This document shows positions 1 through 11,500 of a stretch of 64,000 nt of DNA, piece after piece. Both the position numbers and the translations under genes were made by a program. Positions within the stretch are counted from its first letter, which is position 1. Every line of letters begins with the position of its first letter. The stretch spans positions 267,480 through 331,479 of the forward strand of contig JAVKOQ010000027.1 in the NCBI GenBank assembly GCA_031835245.1, in the 5' to 3' direction. The notes beneath the pieces are model-generated. The model worked only from the letters and a program-made list of their open reading frames with translations, made no database searches and was not told the origin of the DNA. Source of the DNA: Balamuthia mandrillaris. Its lineage: Eukaryota > Discosea > Longamoebia > Balamuthiidae.

Positions 1-2428
1 GTTTCTTCACCACGGGATTGATGACTTTCTAGTGTTGCCTTTCCTACGTCCCAGCGTACTGGACCAGATCGGGATCTTTGAGTCCGAAGACAAGAAGATT
101 TTATTGAGAGCCGTCAAACTGTTACAAGACATGTCGGATTGCGAATGTATCGTATCGCCTTTTCTCTTTTGTTTTGTTTTGCTCTTTGTTTGCTCCAATG
201 TTGATACACTGTTTCCTCTTTGGATTAGTTGTGGGTACTTGGATAAGCTTTTTGGGGTTTGGAAAGTATCAACAAAACTTTGTAGATAACGCCGTCGATT
301 TGAGAGCGATCGCCTTGACTAGCCTTACTGACCTTGAGGCGCTGGGTTTCACCTCCAGCGAAATCGCTGAAGACGGAGTCAGGCTCTTGGATACTATAAA
401 GTATTATAGAGAGTACTCTTCTGCTGAAGGTATCTTATCCCTCTTTTATTTTTGTTTAATCTCAATCGTAATTGCTTTTGGCTTAAAATCTAACTTATTG
501 TTGTTATATTGACTCTGTTTGCTGCAGCAACGTACCAATGGTTAGAATCACGTGGGTTAGAACGCTATGCCTACCAGTTTGCACGTTACAACATTCCTTT
601 TTATGCGTTGCCGCTCGTCAACTTTTTCATCATTGACGAAATGGGAGTTACAAACGACGACAAGGCATTGCTTTACGCTCTGCAAACCTTGAGAGATTCT
701 CCATGCTATAGTGTCAAAGGTATTCATCTCTCCTCTCTCTCTCATTTTCTCTCTCATTTTCTCTCATTCTCATTTTCTCTCTCTTTTACATCTTAACTTC
801 ATCAACAAAGCAATGGCTTTCTGGTTGCGAGATTTGGAGCTGGAGCACTATTCTTTAGTCTTTGCAAGAAACTTAATGGTCGACTTCATCGAGTCCTTGA
901 CCATTCTCAATGACCATTACATCAACCATCTTATTCCCTCTCCACCGGATAGAGAAAAGATCAAGGCTGCTGTGCAGGAAATGAAGGAAGCTCAGTTTTA
1001 CTACTCCGCCTCAGCCTCGTTGCTTCAGGAGCTTGTCATGGATAAGTATGCTGCCTCATTTGCCAAACATGGCATATCTATTGATGTGCTTCCGATGTTG
1101 AACGAATGCAATTTGCTGGAGGTACCACTCCCATTTCTTGCTTCTCACCTTTTTTCCTTCTCATTTCTAACTCTATCTTTTTCCTCTCTTCTTTTTATCA
1201 TCAAGATGGGTTTCTACGACCCAACGGACAGAGCCACTATCCTCTCCGCTGTACAAAAGATCAAAGCAGATCTACCTTCTGGCGCGCTTCGCCTTTTCTA
1301 CTCCAACGAGCCCAACCTCTACCAAATTTCTCACCAGGAGTTGCCCTCTTACCGCAAGTTCAATACTGCCGCTGCCACTGCTGCCTCTGCTGCCTACCCA
1401 ATGTACAGTTGCCCATCATCCTCAACTCCCTTAGTATCCTCCCCTTCACCCGCAGCTGCTGCCGCTGTATGCCCTTCCCACAAATCAAACTACAGCTCTC
1501 GTTCTCCCATTTCTGGTACTGCTTTCATTCCTTCTTTTCTCTTTGTTCTTTGCCTCTTACTTTCTTATTTCAAAAAGGGTCATCCTCGTCGGCGGCAAAA
1601 CCTCAGTCTCTTCCTCGCATCGAAGACACGCGTTCAGTAGAAGAGTTGCTCTCTTTCATCAATGGCAGAAGCCCACCTTCCTCCTCTGAAACAACGGGCA
1701 ATCAACATCGTTCACGTAGATCCAAATCCCGCAAAAAACAGCGCGCTCGTCAAAAGAAAGCTGCTGCTACTAACCAACAAAGCAGTTCGGTCTCTCCTCC
1801 AACTTCTTCCTCCCTACAAGAGACTAAAAATCAACAACTCTCTTCATCACCTCCGCTATGTGCTTCTCCTCCAACAAAGGCACAAAGTTGCGCAAAGGAA
1901 TTTCTCCTCCACAACAACAATAATATAGACAACACTATCAACGAGAAGATGAAACAAGATTCGAAACACTACCGCAAAAACAATTACGACGTGCCCTCCC
2001 CCTTCCCTCTTCCATCTTCTTCCATCAAGTCCTGTTGTACAGGCGAGCAAGAGGAGCGCGCCCAGAAGAACACGAGCAAAAACAACAAACCACAACAACA
2101 ACAATCTCTCAAAAACAAAAACAACAAACCACAAAAACAGAGCAACAACATCAACGCCAACAAAACAGTTGTCGGCGAGTTTAACGCCGAAAAAGCCACA
2201 TGGAAAGAGGATGAGGGAGAGGAGGTTGAAGGGGAATTTGAAGAGCTGGACCCAGACTTGCAGGCGCAGCTGGACAAGGAGGTGGAGGAGTTTCGTCGAC
2301 GCCTGGAGAGCATGCATCGTCACAGCAGCAAAGCCCAACGAGCCAAACTGCGCTCGCCGTTCCTCTCCGAGATGATGGCCCTCTGCTCCTCCTCCCCTCC
2401 CAAATGTGCTTCTTCCTCGGCCAACTGA
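1..2428 (+). CDS. Tandem SAM-domain protein, 5' end outside window
   Basis: The exon chain is 1-146, 286-429, 528-719, 811-1121, 1206-1515, 1578-2428, with phases agreeing at every junction. The first five exons encode repeated helical units of SAM type (for example WLESRGLERYAYQFARYNIP, WLRDLELEHYSLVFARN, and LLQELVMDKYAASFAKHGIS ending IKAD). There are three clear SAM-like units and one or two partial ones. SAM domains commonly mediate protein-protein oligomerisation. The last exon is different: a basic Lys/Arg tract (SKSRKKQRARQKK), a low-complexity Asn/Gln/Ser stretch, and a conserved-looking acidic end (ELDPDLQAQLDKEVEEFRR). The VEELLSFING plus KKQRARQKK arrangement faintly recalls FAM193-type proteins, but this is only a guess. 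The start codon lies upstream of the window. The 3' end faces the convergent BPI-like gene 107 bp away. Function unknown. Confidence 0.75.
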
Positions 2429-2535
2429 TATTTTCGCTTGGAAAAATAACCTGGCAACAAAACTCACCCCATGTTTTATTGTAAAAAAAAAGAGATAATA
2501 TTATATTTTAACAATGTTCATTGTTTAAAGTGAGT

Positions 2536-4985
2536 TCAAAAGTTGGAATAAGTGGCGAGGTTTTGGTTGAGCGTGGGGTTCGGTTTCGGATTGGGGTTAG
2601 CGTGGGGATGGACAGGGACGGGGTTAGGGCTGTGGGGACGGAGAAGGCACATTTCCTCTTGTTGCGCCAAATCCTCTTCGGTGATAACGAAGGTTGGCGC
2701 GTCCTCCGCTGCTTCCTGCAGCGAGGCGAACGAAGAGACGGCGATGGGCAGCTGGTACGAAATGTTGGCGGAGACGGCCAGGAACGTGTTCTGGAAGGAG
2801 AGGGAGGCGCCGAGGAGCTGAACGCCGGCCACGTTGGAGGGAATGGCCATTCCGTGCTCCAATATGGCGTTGACTACAGGAACGGCCAAGCTTTGGAGGG
2901 CAAGGGTCAACACCGTATCCAAAGGACCCACGTAGATCTCCCCAACAGTTGATTTCTGTGCACATTCAAACAACATTATGTATAGAATGGGGTTAGAAAC
3001 AGAGAGAAGACACGAAAGAGATAACTTACGTGAAGGCTAAGTCTCAACTCGAATTTGGCTATTTTGCCGCTAACGAAAGTGCCAGTGCTGTTGGTTTGCA
3101 AAGATGCCTGAAGAGAATGTGTCAGTTTAAATGGGGCTGGAAAGAAACAAAGAACAGCATTACCATGCCAGCTACGGAAGCGTTGGCATACAAGCTAAAG
3201 GCGGGGTAGGCTGTTCCGTTTGTTGGAGAAATGACCCAAACGTTAAGAAGCATTGTTGCATTCACCGTAACCTATTAATAGGAAAGGAGATCAGCAACAG
3301 GCAACGGCCATCGAAGACAGAAGGAGAAGAGAAAACGAACGCCGGAAGGAGTGATAGAAGCGATTGGGGCACCAGGATAGGGCTCAATGGTGGCTTTCAT
3401 AGCCCAATTAGGATACATCGAATACAATCCTGGAACAATAACTGAAAGGGAAAGTGCATTAGCATCCTGAGGAGGGAATAGCCGAGAAGAAGAGCACGAG
3501 GAAGAACTTACACATCCAGGAGGAAGTGTTAAGCTGAATAGGAGAGGCCGCTGGGATGTCTTGCGGGTTGAGGGTGTAGTTGAGATAACCAGCTTGAGCA
3601 AGGCTGTAAAAGGCACTGCTGGCAACATATTCGCTAACAAAAGCTTGCGCGTGGGAGAAAGGAGTGGAGGCGATGCTGGTCGGCAATGGAGCAGCTGTTC
3701 CTGGATAGCCCTTTCCGCTGATATTGTCAAAGAAGGTGCCGTTCAAAGGAACACTAACGAAACCAGAGCCCAAAGTCTATCATGACCGACATTCAACCAC
3801 TTAGATTGAAGCAAAGCCAAAGAACAAAATAGTAATAACAAACCTCTTGCGAAAGGAGAGCGTAGTTGACAGAGAGATCGGTGCCAGGAATGGCCATGGT
3901 GATGGGAATGCCTTGGAAGGCAGCGTTGGCAACGGCGGGTACCTGGCTGCTCAAAGCCGCAGCAACGGAGTTTTCCACCACGGTCTTTATCTTATCGGCA
4001 AACAAAGACTTCAATATGTTCAAAAGAAAGCTGGAGTAGTGATCGGTTGTTAAGAAGACGGAAGTAAAAGACAGAAAGAGAAACAGGGAGAGATAGAGAA
4101 GAAAGGTACTCTAGTTTACTGCCGTGGAATTCCATGTTGAAAGAGGTGATGCTGACAGAAGACTGTCGCACAGCGATGGCAGGTCTGCCGTTGGAAACTC
4201 CCAAGCCAGCGCCCACTCCCACGTTGACTATCAACAAACAAAAACACCAAAAATAAATATGAGAATTTTTTTAGTAAAAATATGACGAGACAAGAGCAAG
4301 AAGCAATCGAGGAGGAGGAGGGAAAACGAAGAGAAGAGAGAAGAGAGAAGACAAAGCGGAGAAAGGACGAACAAGTAAGGCTGATATCGGCAGTGCCGCT
4401 GCCAGAGGGGTGAGGCCAGATGCTCGAACGTGCGTTCCAGTTGGCCGTCGCATCAGCTTTAATATTATTTCTAAGAATATTGTTTCATTGTTAGTTCTCC
4501 GGCAGGCGAAGAGAGAGAAGAGAAAGAGAGAAGGGAGGTGGATTAACTTACGACTGAACAGCGATGTCGTTGGACTGAAGACGAACACCAATCCCAGAGG
4601 CAGCAGGCAAATACGCCTTCACACGAATAGAGTTCACACCCCAGTCCACACTGAGCTCGCTTCCGGATTGGTCGGGCACGTCCAGAGTCATAGTGGGCAT
4701 CTTCTTTTGATAGCCGCCGTACACCTGGTCGATCAGATAGTTGGTGCCAAATTGGGAGAGCACCGCGCGAATGCCTGGTTGAGCGCCACCCTGAACCCCG
4801 TCCTGATCGACAAAAGGATTCTTATAGTAGCAAACGGAAGGAGAGGGACTCGGCTCATCGTTGTTGTCGATAGAAATGGGCACACGAGCAAAATTTTGGT
4901 GGTCCCCGCCGAAAGTGGCAGCCACGGAGAAGACCGCCAACAGCAAAACCACTACAAGGGTGGCACAGTAGCTCGGCACGTTCAT
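2536..4985 (-). CDS. BPI/LBP-family secreted lipid-binding protein
   Basis: Nine exons on the minus strand: 4985-4552, 4470-4373, 4227-4110, 4030-3844, 3776-3512, 3441-3341, 3271-3164, 3107-3030, 2955-2536. They sum to 1809 nt (602 aa). The N-terminus MNVPSYCATLVVVLLLAVFS is a signal peptide, so the protein probably enters the secretory pathway. The N-terminal half (WPHPSGSGTADIS, then VNVGVGAGLGV, then a long amphipathic stretch LLNILKSLFADKIKTVVENS) follows the BPI/LBP/PLUNC barrel pattern. The second barrel is seen in GEIYVGPLDTVLTLALQSLA. The tail is Pro/Asn-rich. The family binds lipids or bacterial lipopolysaccharide; in a bacteria-eating protist an antibacterial or lipid-transfer role is possible but not shown here. 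Two introns use an unusual GTTCGT donor. Confidence 0.85.
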
Positions 4986-5164
4986 CTTCGCGTTGACTCG
5001 TGTTGGTTGGTGAGCGCAGAAAAAAAAAAACAAAATAGTTGCTTTTTTTGTCGCGTAGCATTACTGTCGACTTCCAATATTAAAATTAATATAACTATTC
5101 AAAAAAAGAAAAAAGGGAGAAAGAAAAAAGAAATCGCCGAAGGTGCTATCATTTTGTTTTATTT

Positions 5165-7213
5165 TTAGTTCCTTTGTAGCATCGACAACGCGAGGGCCTC
5201 TAAATCATCCGTCGACGCATCCTCCAAAGCCTTTCTCTTCACTCCTCTTTTCTTTCCTTTCCTCTCCTCCTCCTCTTCTTCCTCTTCTTCCTCTTCTTCT
5301 CCTTGATCTTCTTCCTCTTCTTCTTCTTCCTCTTCATATTCCTCCTCCTCCTCTTCTTCCTCATCACCATAAGCAATCGTAGGGCCACCCAGCACAGCTA
5401 CAGCACCACCACCACCACCACCATCCTCCTCCGCGGCAGCCGCCAAAGCCTCTTGCCTCAGGCGTTGCTTCTCCAACCATCGCTTCTCTCGTCTCAGCTG
5501 TCTCTGCTGCTCCTTGTCTATGGCGTCCTGTGCTTTCAGCTTTTCCGCCATTTTCTGGACATACTGTTCGGCCTGTCGTTTCAGCTCTGTTGGATCTTCC
5601 TCTTGTTCCTTCACGTCCAACAGTTTCACTATTCGTTGTGCGTTGTTCTTGTTCTTGTTCTTCTTGTTTCGAGTAAATTCTTCATCTTCGTCATCGTTTT
5701 CGTCGATGTCATCGAGTATAGATCGTTTTTTGGGGACCAACAAGTCGTCTACTTCCTCCTCGTCCTCCTCGTCCACTGCGAGCAGCTTTGAGTAAGCATC
5801 CGAGAGAACCGTCGCATTCTTTCTTGTTGTGACCTTTTCTATCTTGCTCAATTGCTCCTTCTATTTCATTCATTAAAAGATAATAAGTCTGTGAGAAAAA
5901 AGTGAAACTAACGAGAAAACAGAAAAACCTAGAGAAAGAGAGAACGAGACAAAGAAACGATAAAGAACCAAAAGAGGCTAAAAAACGAGAAATAACCTTA
6001 GGAGCGAGTTCGCCACTTTGAGCTTGGAGTATCTTTTGAGTGTCGTAAGATACGTTTTTCTCTTTCTTTTTGCCGGGTCCAAAACGTACTCGCGGGGTAC
6101 TGACAAGGCCTAACGAACTCGCATAGGCCTCATAGGGAAGAGCCTTCACGTCAAACACTTCCTTGTTAGCTTGCAGTTTTATCGATCTCAGATAAGATAT
6201 GAACGCCTTTGTGTTTTTTGTAAAAAATGAAAGTAAGCACAACATTAAACCTTAAAAGGTGAGCAAAAATAACAAGGAAAACAAACCTTTTGAGCCAGGT
6301 ATTTGAGAGAAGGATCCTCCGAGAGGAAAGCCTGAAGTTGTTGTTGAATAGAAAAAGTTTGGTTGGGGTTGACCTTAATTTGGTCGATGGGTATTTTGCT
6401 GTCATGCAGAATGGAGATCATCTTTTCCTCCGATGGAAGGAGGAACAATAGGGCGTGACCTCCTTTCTTGTAACGTGCAGTACGTCCCACTCTGTGAATG
6501 TAACAGGCAACGTCCTCCGGACAATCCACCTGCAACACCCAGTCCACGTTCGGGAAGTCCAGTCCTCGTGCTGCTATGTCCGTTGCAAACAAACATGCTG
6601 TTCAAATTGCGGCAGGGATTGAGTTAATGAGATAGAAACGAAAAGGAGAACAAGAGGGAGAAAGACGAACCTGCTTTGCTTTCACAAAAACGCGTATACA
6701 CAGCCATTCGTTTGAGTTGTTTTTGTCCACCATGGAGCTCCATGACAGGAACCCCAGGTTGCAGCTTTCTGAACGCCTCAAATACGAAACGTACTTGCTT
6801 GCAGCTGGAAAGAAAGACTAGAATCTTGTTCTTGGTGTGCGTTTTGATGAAGGAGAAGAGCGTGTTCAGCTTCTCTTCCAACGGCAAAACAATCACCTTT
6901 TGCGAAAGGTTTTGTGGGGTTCGGTGCGCCGCTTCCTCATGAACAGAGATGTATTCTGGATCCTTAAGACTAAGTCTGGCCAAGTCTTTGACGGACTTGG
7001 TTTGCGTGGCGGAGAACAAGAGGGTTTGTCTCTTCTTGGGCAAATTCTCCACGATGGCGTTGAGCGTGTTGGCGAAGCCCATGTCCAACAGTCTGTCTGC
7101 TTCATCCAACACTAATTTTTTTAACGTGTTTCATCGGTTAATTCGAAACACCCAAGGGAAAAAAAAAGAGCTAATGAAAACCAGGAAGGCAACACAGCAA
7201 ACAGCAAAAAATC

Positions 7214-7255
<42 letters not shown>

Positions 7256-7896
7256 CTAAGACTTGTAATGGAGCGGTATCAAAGAGAGGCGTTTGGTCCA
7301 TGTGCTGTAAGAGCCTTCCAGGGGTGCACACCAGGATGTTCATGGAGCAAATGCGAGACTTCTCGCTGTTGAGGTCCTTGCCTCCGATGACCAATCCTGC
7401 AGAGAGGCTGTGTTGGCTGCCCACTTTTCGCAGCTCTTCAAAGATCTGAAAGGCCAGCTCTCTCGTGGGAGAAATGATGAGGGCTCCAAGTCCGTCCATG
7501 TTCGTCCATTTGAGACGGTACAGCTTCTCTATTACCTTGAATAGTTGCACATATTAAAAGAAGAACTTCAAACGAAGAAGAAGACAGAGGAAAGAGAAGA
7601 GAAAGTACAGGAATGAGGAAGGCTAGAGTTTTGCCAGAGCCGGTCTTGGCGGCAGCAAGGACGTCTCTGCCGGCAAGGCTATGAGGGAGAGTGGCCCGCT
7701 GCACGTCCGTCATGATGGTAAAGTTAGCGCTGCTGAGGCCGATGAGCGTCGGCTTGGAGAGTGGCAGCTCCTCAAAGGTGGTTGCTGCGGGCATGTGAAC
7801 CGGCTTTGAAGAGGAAGAAGAGGCTCCATCGGAGTCGTTCGTGGTGCCAGCGAAAGCCAAAGGATTGGTCTGAAGCGAAACCAAAAGGAAAGTAAG

Positions 7897-7931
<35 letters not shown>

Positions 7932-8096
7932 TAAAAAACGTACTCCGCGAGGGGGTGCTTCTTCTTCGATCCTTCTCTCCAAGGTTTTGATCTCCTGGTC
8001 CAGCACATCGCGCAGCTGCTTCCTGTCGCGCGTGCTCAAGCTCTTCTTTCTTCGCTTCTTCAGATGATGCTGCTGCTGGGGCCGTGCGTCACTCAT
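5165..8096 (-). CDS. DDX10: DEAD-box ATP-dependent RNA helicase, DDX10/Dbp4 type
   Basis: Seven exons: 8096-7944, 7869-7609, 7535-7256, 7111-6671, 6597-6287, 6206-5997, 5860-5165; total 2352 nt (783 aa). All helicase motifs are present: motif [10 protein letters not shown] (near residue 123), [18 protein letters not shown] (near 233), [16 protein letters not shown] and HRVGRTAR (near 413). [29 protein letters not shown] and FDVKALP mark the Dbp4/DDX10 subfamily, which acts in the nucleolus on U14 snoRNA and the 18S rRNA pathway. The C-terminus carries a long Glu tract encoded by CTT/CTC-rich repeats (about 5264-5360 on the plus strand) and a basic end. The start chosen gives [16 protein letters not shown]; an in-frame ATG lies further upstream, near 8241, without clear homology. 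Introns at 7255-7112 and 7943-7870 hold sense-strand (CT)n. Confidence 0.95.
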
Positions 8097-8276
8097 GGTG
8101 TCCAGTGCCTTCCTTCTTCCTTCTTCCTTCTTCTTCTCTTCCCTCTCTGCAGTGGTGGCGGCGGCCTGTTCTGCTTTTATTCTCCGCTTCCCCGTGGAGC
8201 TCAAGCCCTGCACGTGTTGTCCGCTCAGTGTCGACAAAAACATTTTCCCCCGCCAGACTCCTCAAACACGTTGTGA

Positions 8277-8470
8277 AGAGAGAGGAGAGAGCAGAGAGGA
8301 GAGAGGAGAGAGGAGAGAGGAGAGAGGAGAGAGAGAGGAGAGAGGAGAGAGGAGAGAAACGAGAGGAGGAGAGAAAGAGAGGAGAGAGGAGAGAGGAGAG
8401 AGCAGAGAGGAGAGAGCAGAGAGGAGAGAGCAGAGAGCAGAGAGGAGAGAGCAGAGAAGGGAAAAAGAGA
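8277..8470 (+). repeat. Purine-rich GAGAG(C/G) minisatellite
   Basis: About 190 bp of nearly pure GAGAGGAGA/GAGAGCAGA units on the plus strand, with strict purine/pyrimidine strand asymmetry. It lies between the DDX10 start and the CNOT4 stop, so it is in the DDX10 upstream region. The reading frames through it (Arg-Glu or Ser-Leu repeats) are artefacts of the repeat. Mirror-symmetric purine tracts of this kind can form triplex DNA; whether it affects DDX10 transcription is unknown. Confidence 0.9.
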
Positions 8471-8580
8471 GAGTTTTGGGCAAAAGATTTTTGGCCAAAA
8501 AAAAAAGAATAAATAACAAAAATCCCCAAGGTCATGGACCATCTTTTTCTTGTTTGTTTATGCGCGACGACGTTTTGTTT

Positions 8581-11500
8581 TTACTTGCCAGCGTGGTAGG
8601 CAGCTGCAGCAGCATAGCCTTGGTGTTGTGGATGGTGGTTTGCGGCAGCTTCCATGCCCGCTTTGGCCACGGCAGCAAATGGACGCATTCCATAGCCGTT
8701 GTGGTTGCTGTTATTCAGTTGTTGTTGGCTTGTGGTAGAGGAAGAGGAAGAGGAAGAGGAAGAGGAAGAAGAGGAAGATAAGCCAAAGTCAGCGAACCCA
8801 GGAGGAGGCGCTCTTTGTTGCCCAACCGAAGTGGAAGAAGAGGAAGAAGGATGAAAGCCAATAGGGGCGATGCCCGGAGGCGGGCCTTGTGGTTTCTGCT
8901 GTTGAGAGACGGAGGGGGAAGCTGATATCTGTGGCACAAAATTGTTGCTTCCCAGTTGGTGTTGTTGCTGCAAGGCAAAGGCAGCAGCGGCAGCATAGGC
9001 CTTGTTGTATTGCTGGGGTGCTGTCACCCCCCATGCGTTGGCCTGTTGTGGTGGTGGTTGTTGTTGGCTCCGATGCTGCTGTTGATGCTGCTGTTGCTGT
9101 TGCTGTTGCTGCTGCTGTTGCTGTTGTTGTTGTGCAAAGGCATAAGCATGCATGAGGTACTGGTGAGAGCGGTGGCTCCAGGGATTATCTCCAACGATGT
9201 CCCCTCCCATGCCCATTCCCATGCCGCCCATTCCCATCCCGCCCCAACCCATCGATGCCATGGCATTATTGCTTGTGCTGTGGTTGGTACTATTGCTGCT
9301 GCCGCCAGCGCTGCTTTTCGAGGAAGAAGGAGGAGAAGGAGATGGAGAGGTAGCAGTGGGAGGAGGATAAGAGGCTTGATGGGGTAGACCCCATGGTCCA
9401 GCACCGCCAAACAGAGGAGAGGAGAGCTGCTTGTAGGCACCAGGAGGAAAGCCACCCTGTTGGTGAGGATGAGCATGCGCATGTGGGTGCATAGAATGAT
9501 GAACGGAAGGATGATGAGAGAGAGGATGTCCAACACCGCTGCTGCCCCAAGCTGAGGCAGAGGATGCGGGAGTTGCGGAGGAGGAAGAAGAGGAAGGATC
9601 CATCATCATTCCCGCCACCATGTCGTGAGACAGTGAATAGGCGGAGGGTGGAGCCTTCGCAAAACTTATATTTACATTCGGGAGTAGATCTCGTAGGCTT
9701 TGTTGCAGGCTCTTTTGGTCGAGCGCGTTCTGAGTTTGAGTCTGAGGTCGAGTTTGAGGAAGGGGTTGTTGTTGCCCGGAAGGAAGATGAAGCTGGTGCG
9801 GCGGCGTCGAATAAGGAGAAATGCCCATTCGATGGAGGTCAGGCTGTTCCACAGCAGCCTCATCAGAGGTAGGTGAAAGCACTCTACCGCCGCCTGAAGC
9901 AGAAGACGGAGAGAGGGAAGCAGCAGAGGGAGAGGAAGGTTGAATCTCTCTGGTGGACAAGGCAGCAGGAGGTGAGGTTGGACCTGGTCTGTGTTGCTGT
10001 TGAGAGGAAGATATTGATCTTTTCTCATCAAACTCAGAGGTAGTAGCCTGGGCTTCTGTTCTCGCGGAGGTCTTGCTTGGGCGTTGTTGCGATTGGACGG
10101 GAGGTGTGTCTTTTGTTTTAGCGTTGGTGGAGCGTTGTTGGTTTTGCACTTGTGCTTGTGACCGTTGTTCCTGCGTTTCTCCCGATGGCAAAGAACTCAC
10201 CGACATCAAATCATATTCCTCCTGTTGAGCAAATGAAAACCTGGAGCGAGGTCGCTCAGACATTTGCGGCGATAAAGTACGAGAACTCGCACTGCCAGTG
10301 GCAACCACGGTACTGGCAGCTTCTGGTTCAGGGAGCAAGGGTGGCCAAGCGGTTTTGGTGGATGAAGATGACGGTTTTGCAGGAGTAGGAGCGGGGGTAG
10401 GGGTTTCATCTTTAAGACCCCCCTCCTCGTCTTCCACGAGCAGATCTTCCAGACCAAGTTCTGACCAAGGATCAAAGTCCAGGGCGTCGTCCGGCTCGTC
10501 GCGGCGAGGCTCGGCGACGGGCCTTCCCCAAGAGGAAGACATGACTTTGTCTACCCAAGAGGATGACGGAGAAAACGAGGAGGGAGAGGGAGAAGCGGCG
10601 CTGCCGTTGGGTGTTTGTTGCTTGTGATGCGAAGAAGAAGGCTTAGTTTTGTTTGAATCATTGGTGGGTATATCCCAGGCAGAGGTAGTTGTTCGAAGTT
10701 TGGTGCTATTACTATTACTGTTGCTGTTGTCGTTTGAAGTGGGCACAGTGCTTGAATCGGCTTCAGCCTTTGAAGCAGCAGGAGCTGCTTGTTTATTGGC
10801 GTCTTTTTTAGTTTCTCTGTTTTGTGGGGCGACTTTTTGCTTGTTGTTGTTTTCCTTCGCTTCGGCCGTTGCTGTTCCTTTTTGTGGTTTCTCTTTCTGT
10901 TGTTGTCGTTTCGTTGTTGTTTTAGAGGTTTCATTGGCCTTATTGGTTGTATTTGTAGTTGTCGCAGTTGCAGATTTGGAGGAGGTATCGGGGGTGGTAG
11001 TAGTAGGGGGCTTCTCGTCCTTCTTCTTTGCTGTGGTTCGGGACGCTGCAATAGTTTGTGTGGAAACAGCAGGCCCATTTCGCTGGATGGAAGAAGATAC
11101 GCTTGTGGTTTGGCTTTGTTGTTGTTTGTTGTTGTTGGTTGAGACGGAGTGGGGTTGCTTGAAGGAAGCATTATTGGAACGGGCACTAATGTTGTCAACG
11201 CTGTGGTGGTTGTTGAGCTTGTTGCCAGCTACCAAGGCAGGAGTTCCATAATGAAGCACGGTGGTACCACCGTGAGAGTGGAGGTGTTCAGACGGAGAGA
11301 CGCCGAGAAGAGGTGGGGGAGGACCAAGTATGGAGTCATCATTCTTGATTATTTGGGGGATAGTCGTTCCTTTCTTTGATACAGCGGGGGCAGACTGCGC
11401 CAAGGCAGCGTGGTTGCTGCTATTATTGTTAGTGGAGGTGGTGGGTGTGTTGTGGTTATTTGTTGGGGTGGAAGTTGTGGTTTTGGCAGCCCAAGAGGCG

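Noticed and set aside
8089-8540. Overlapping long ORFs of Arg/Glu or Ser/Leu repeats
   Set aside because: They are six-frame readings of the GAGAG minisatellite with no other support.
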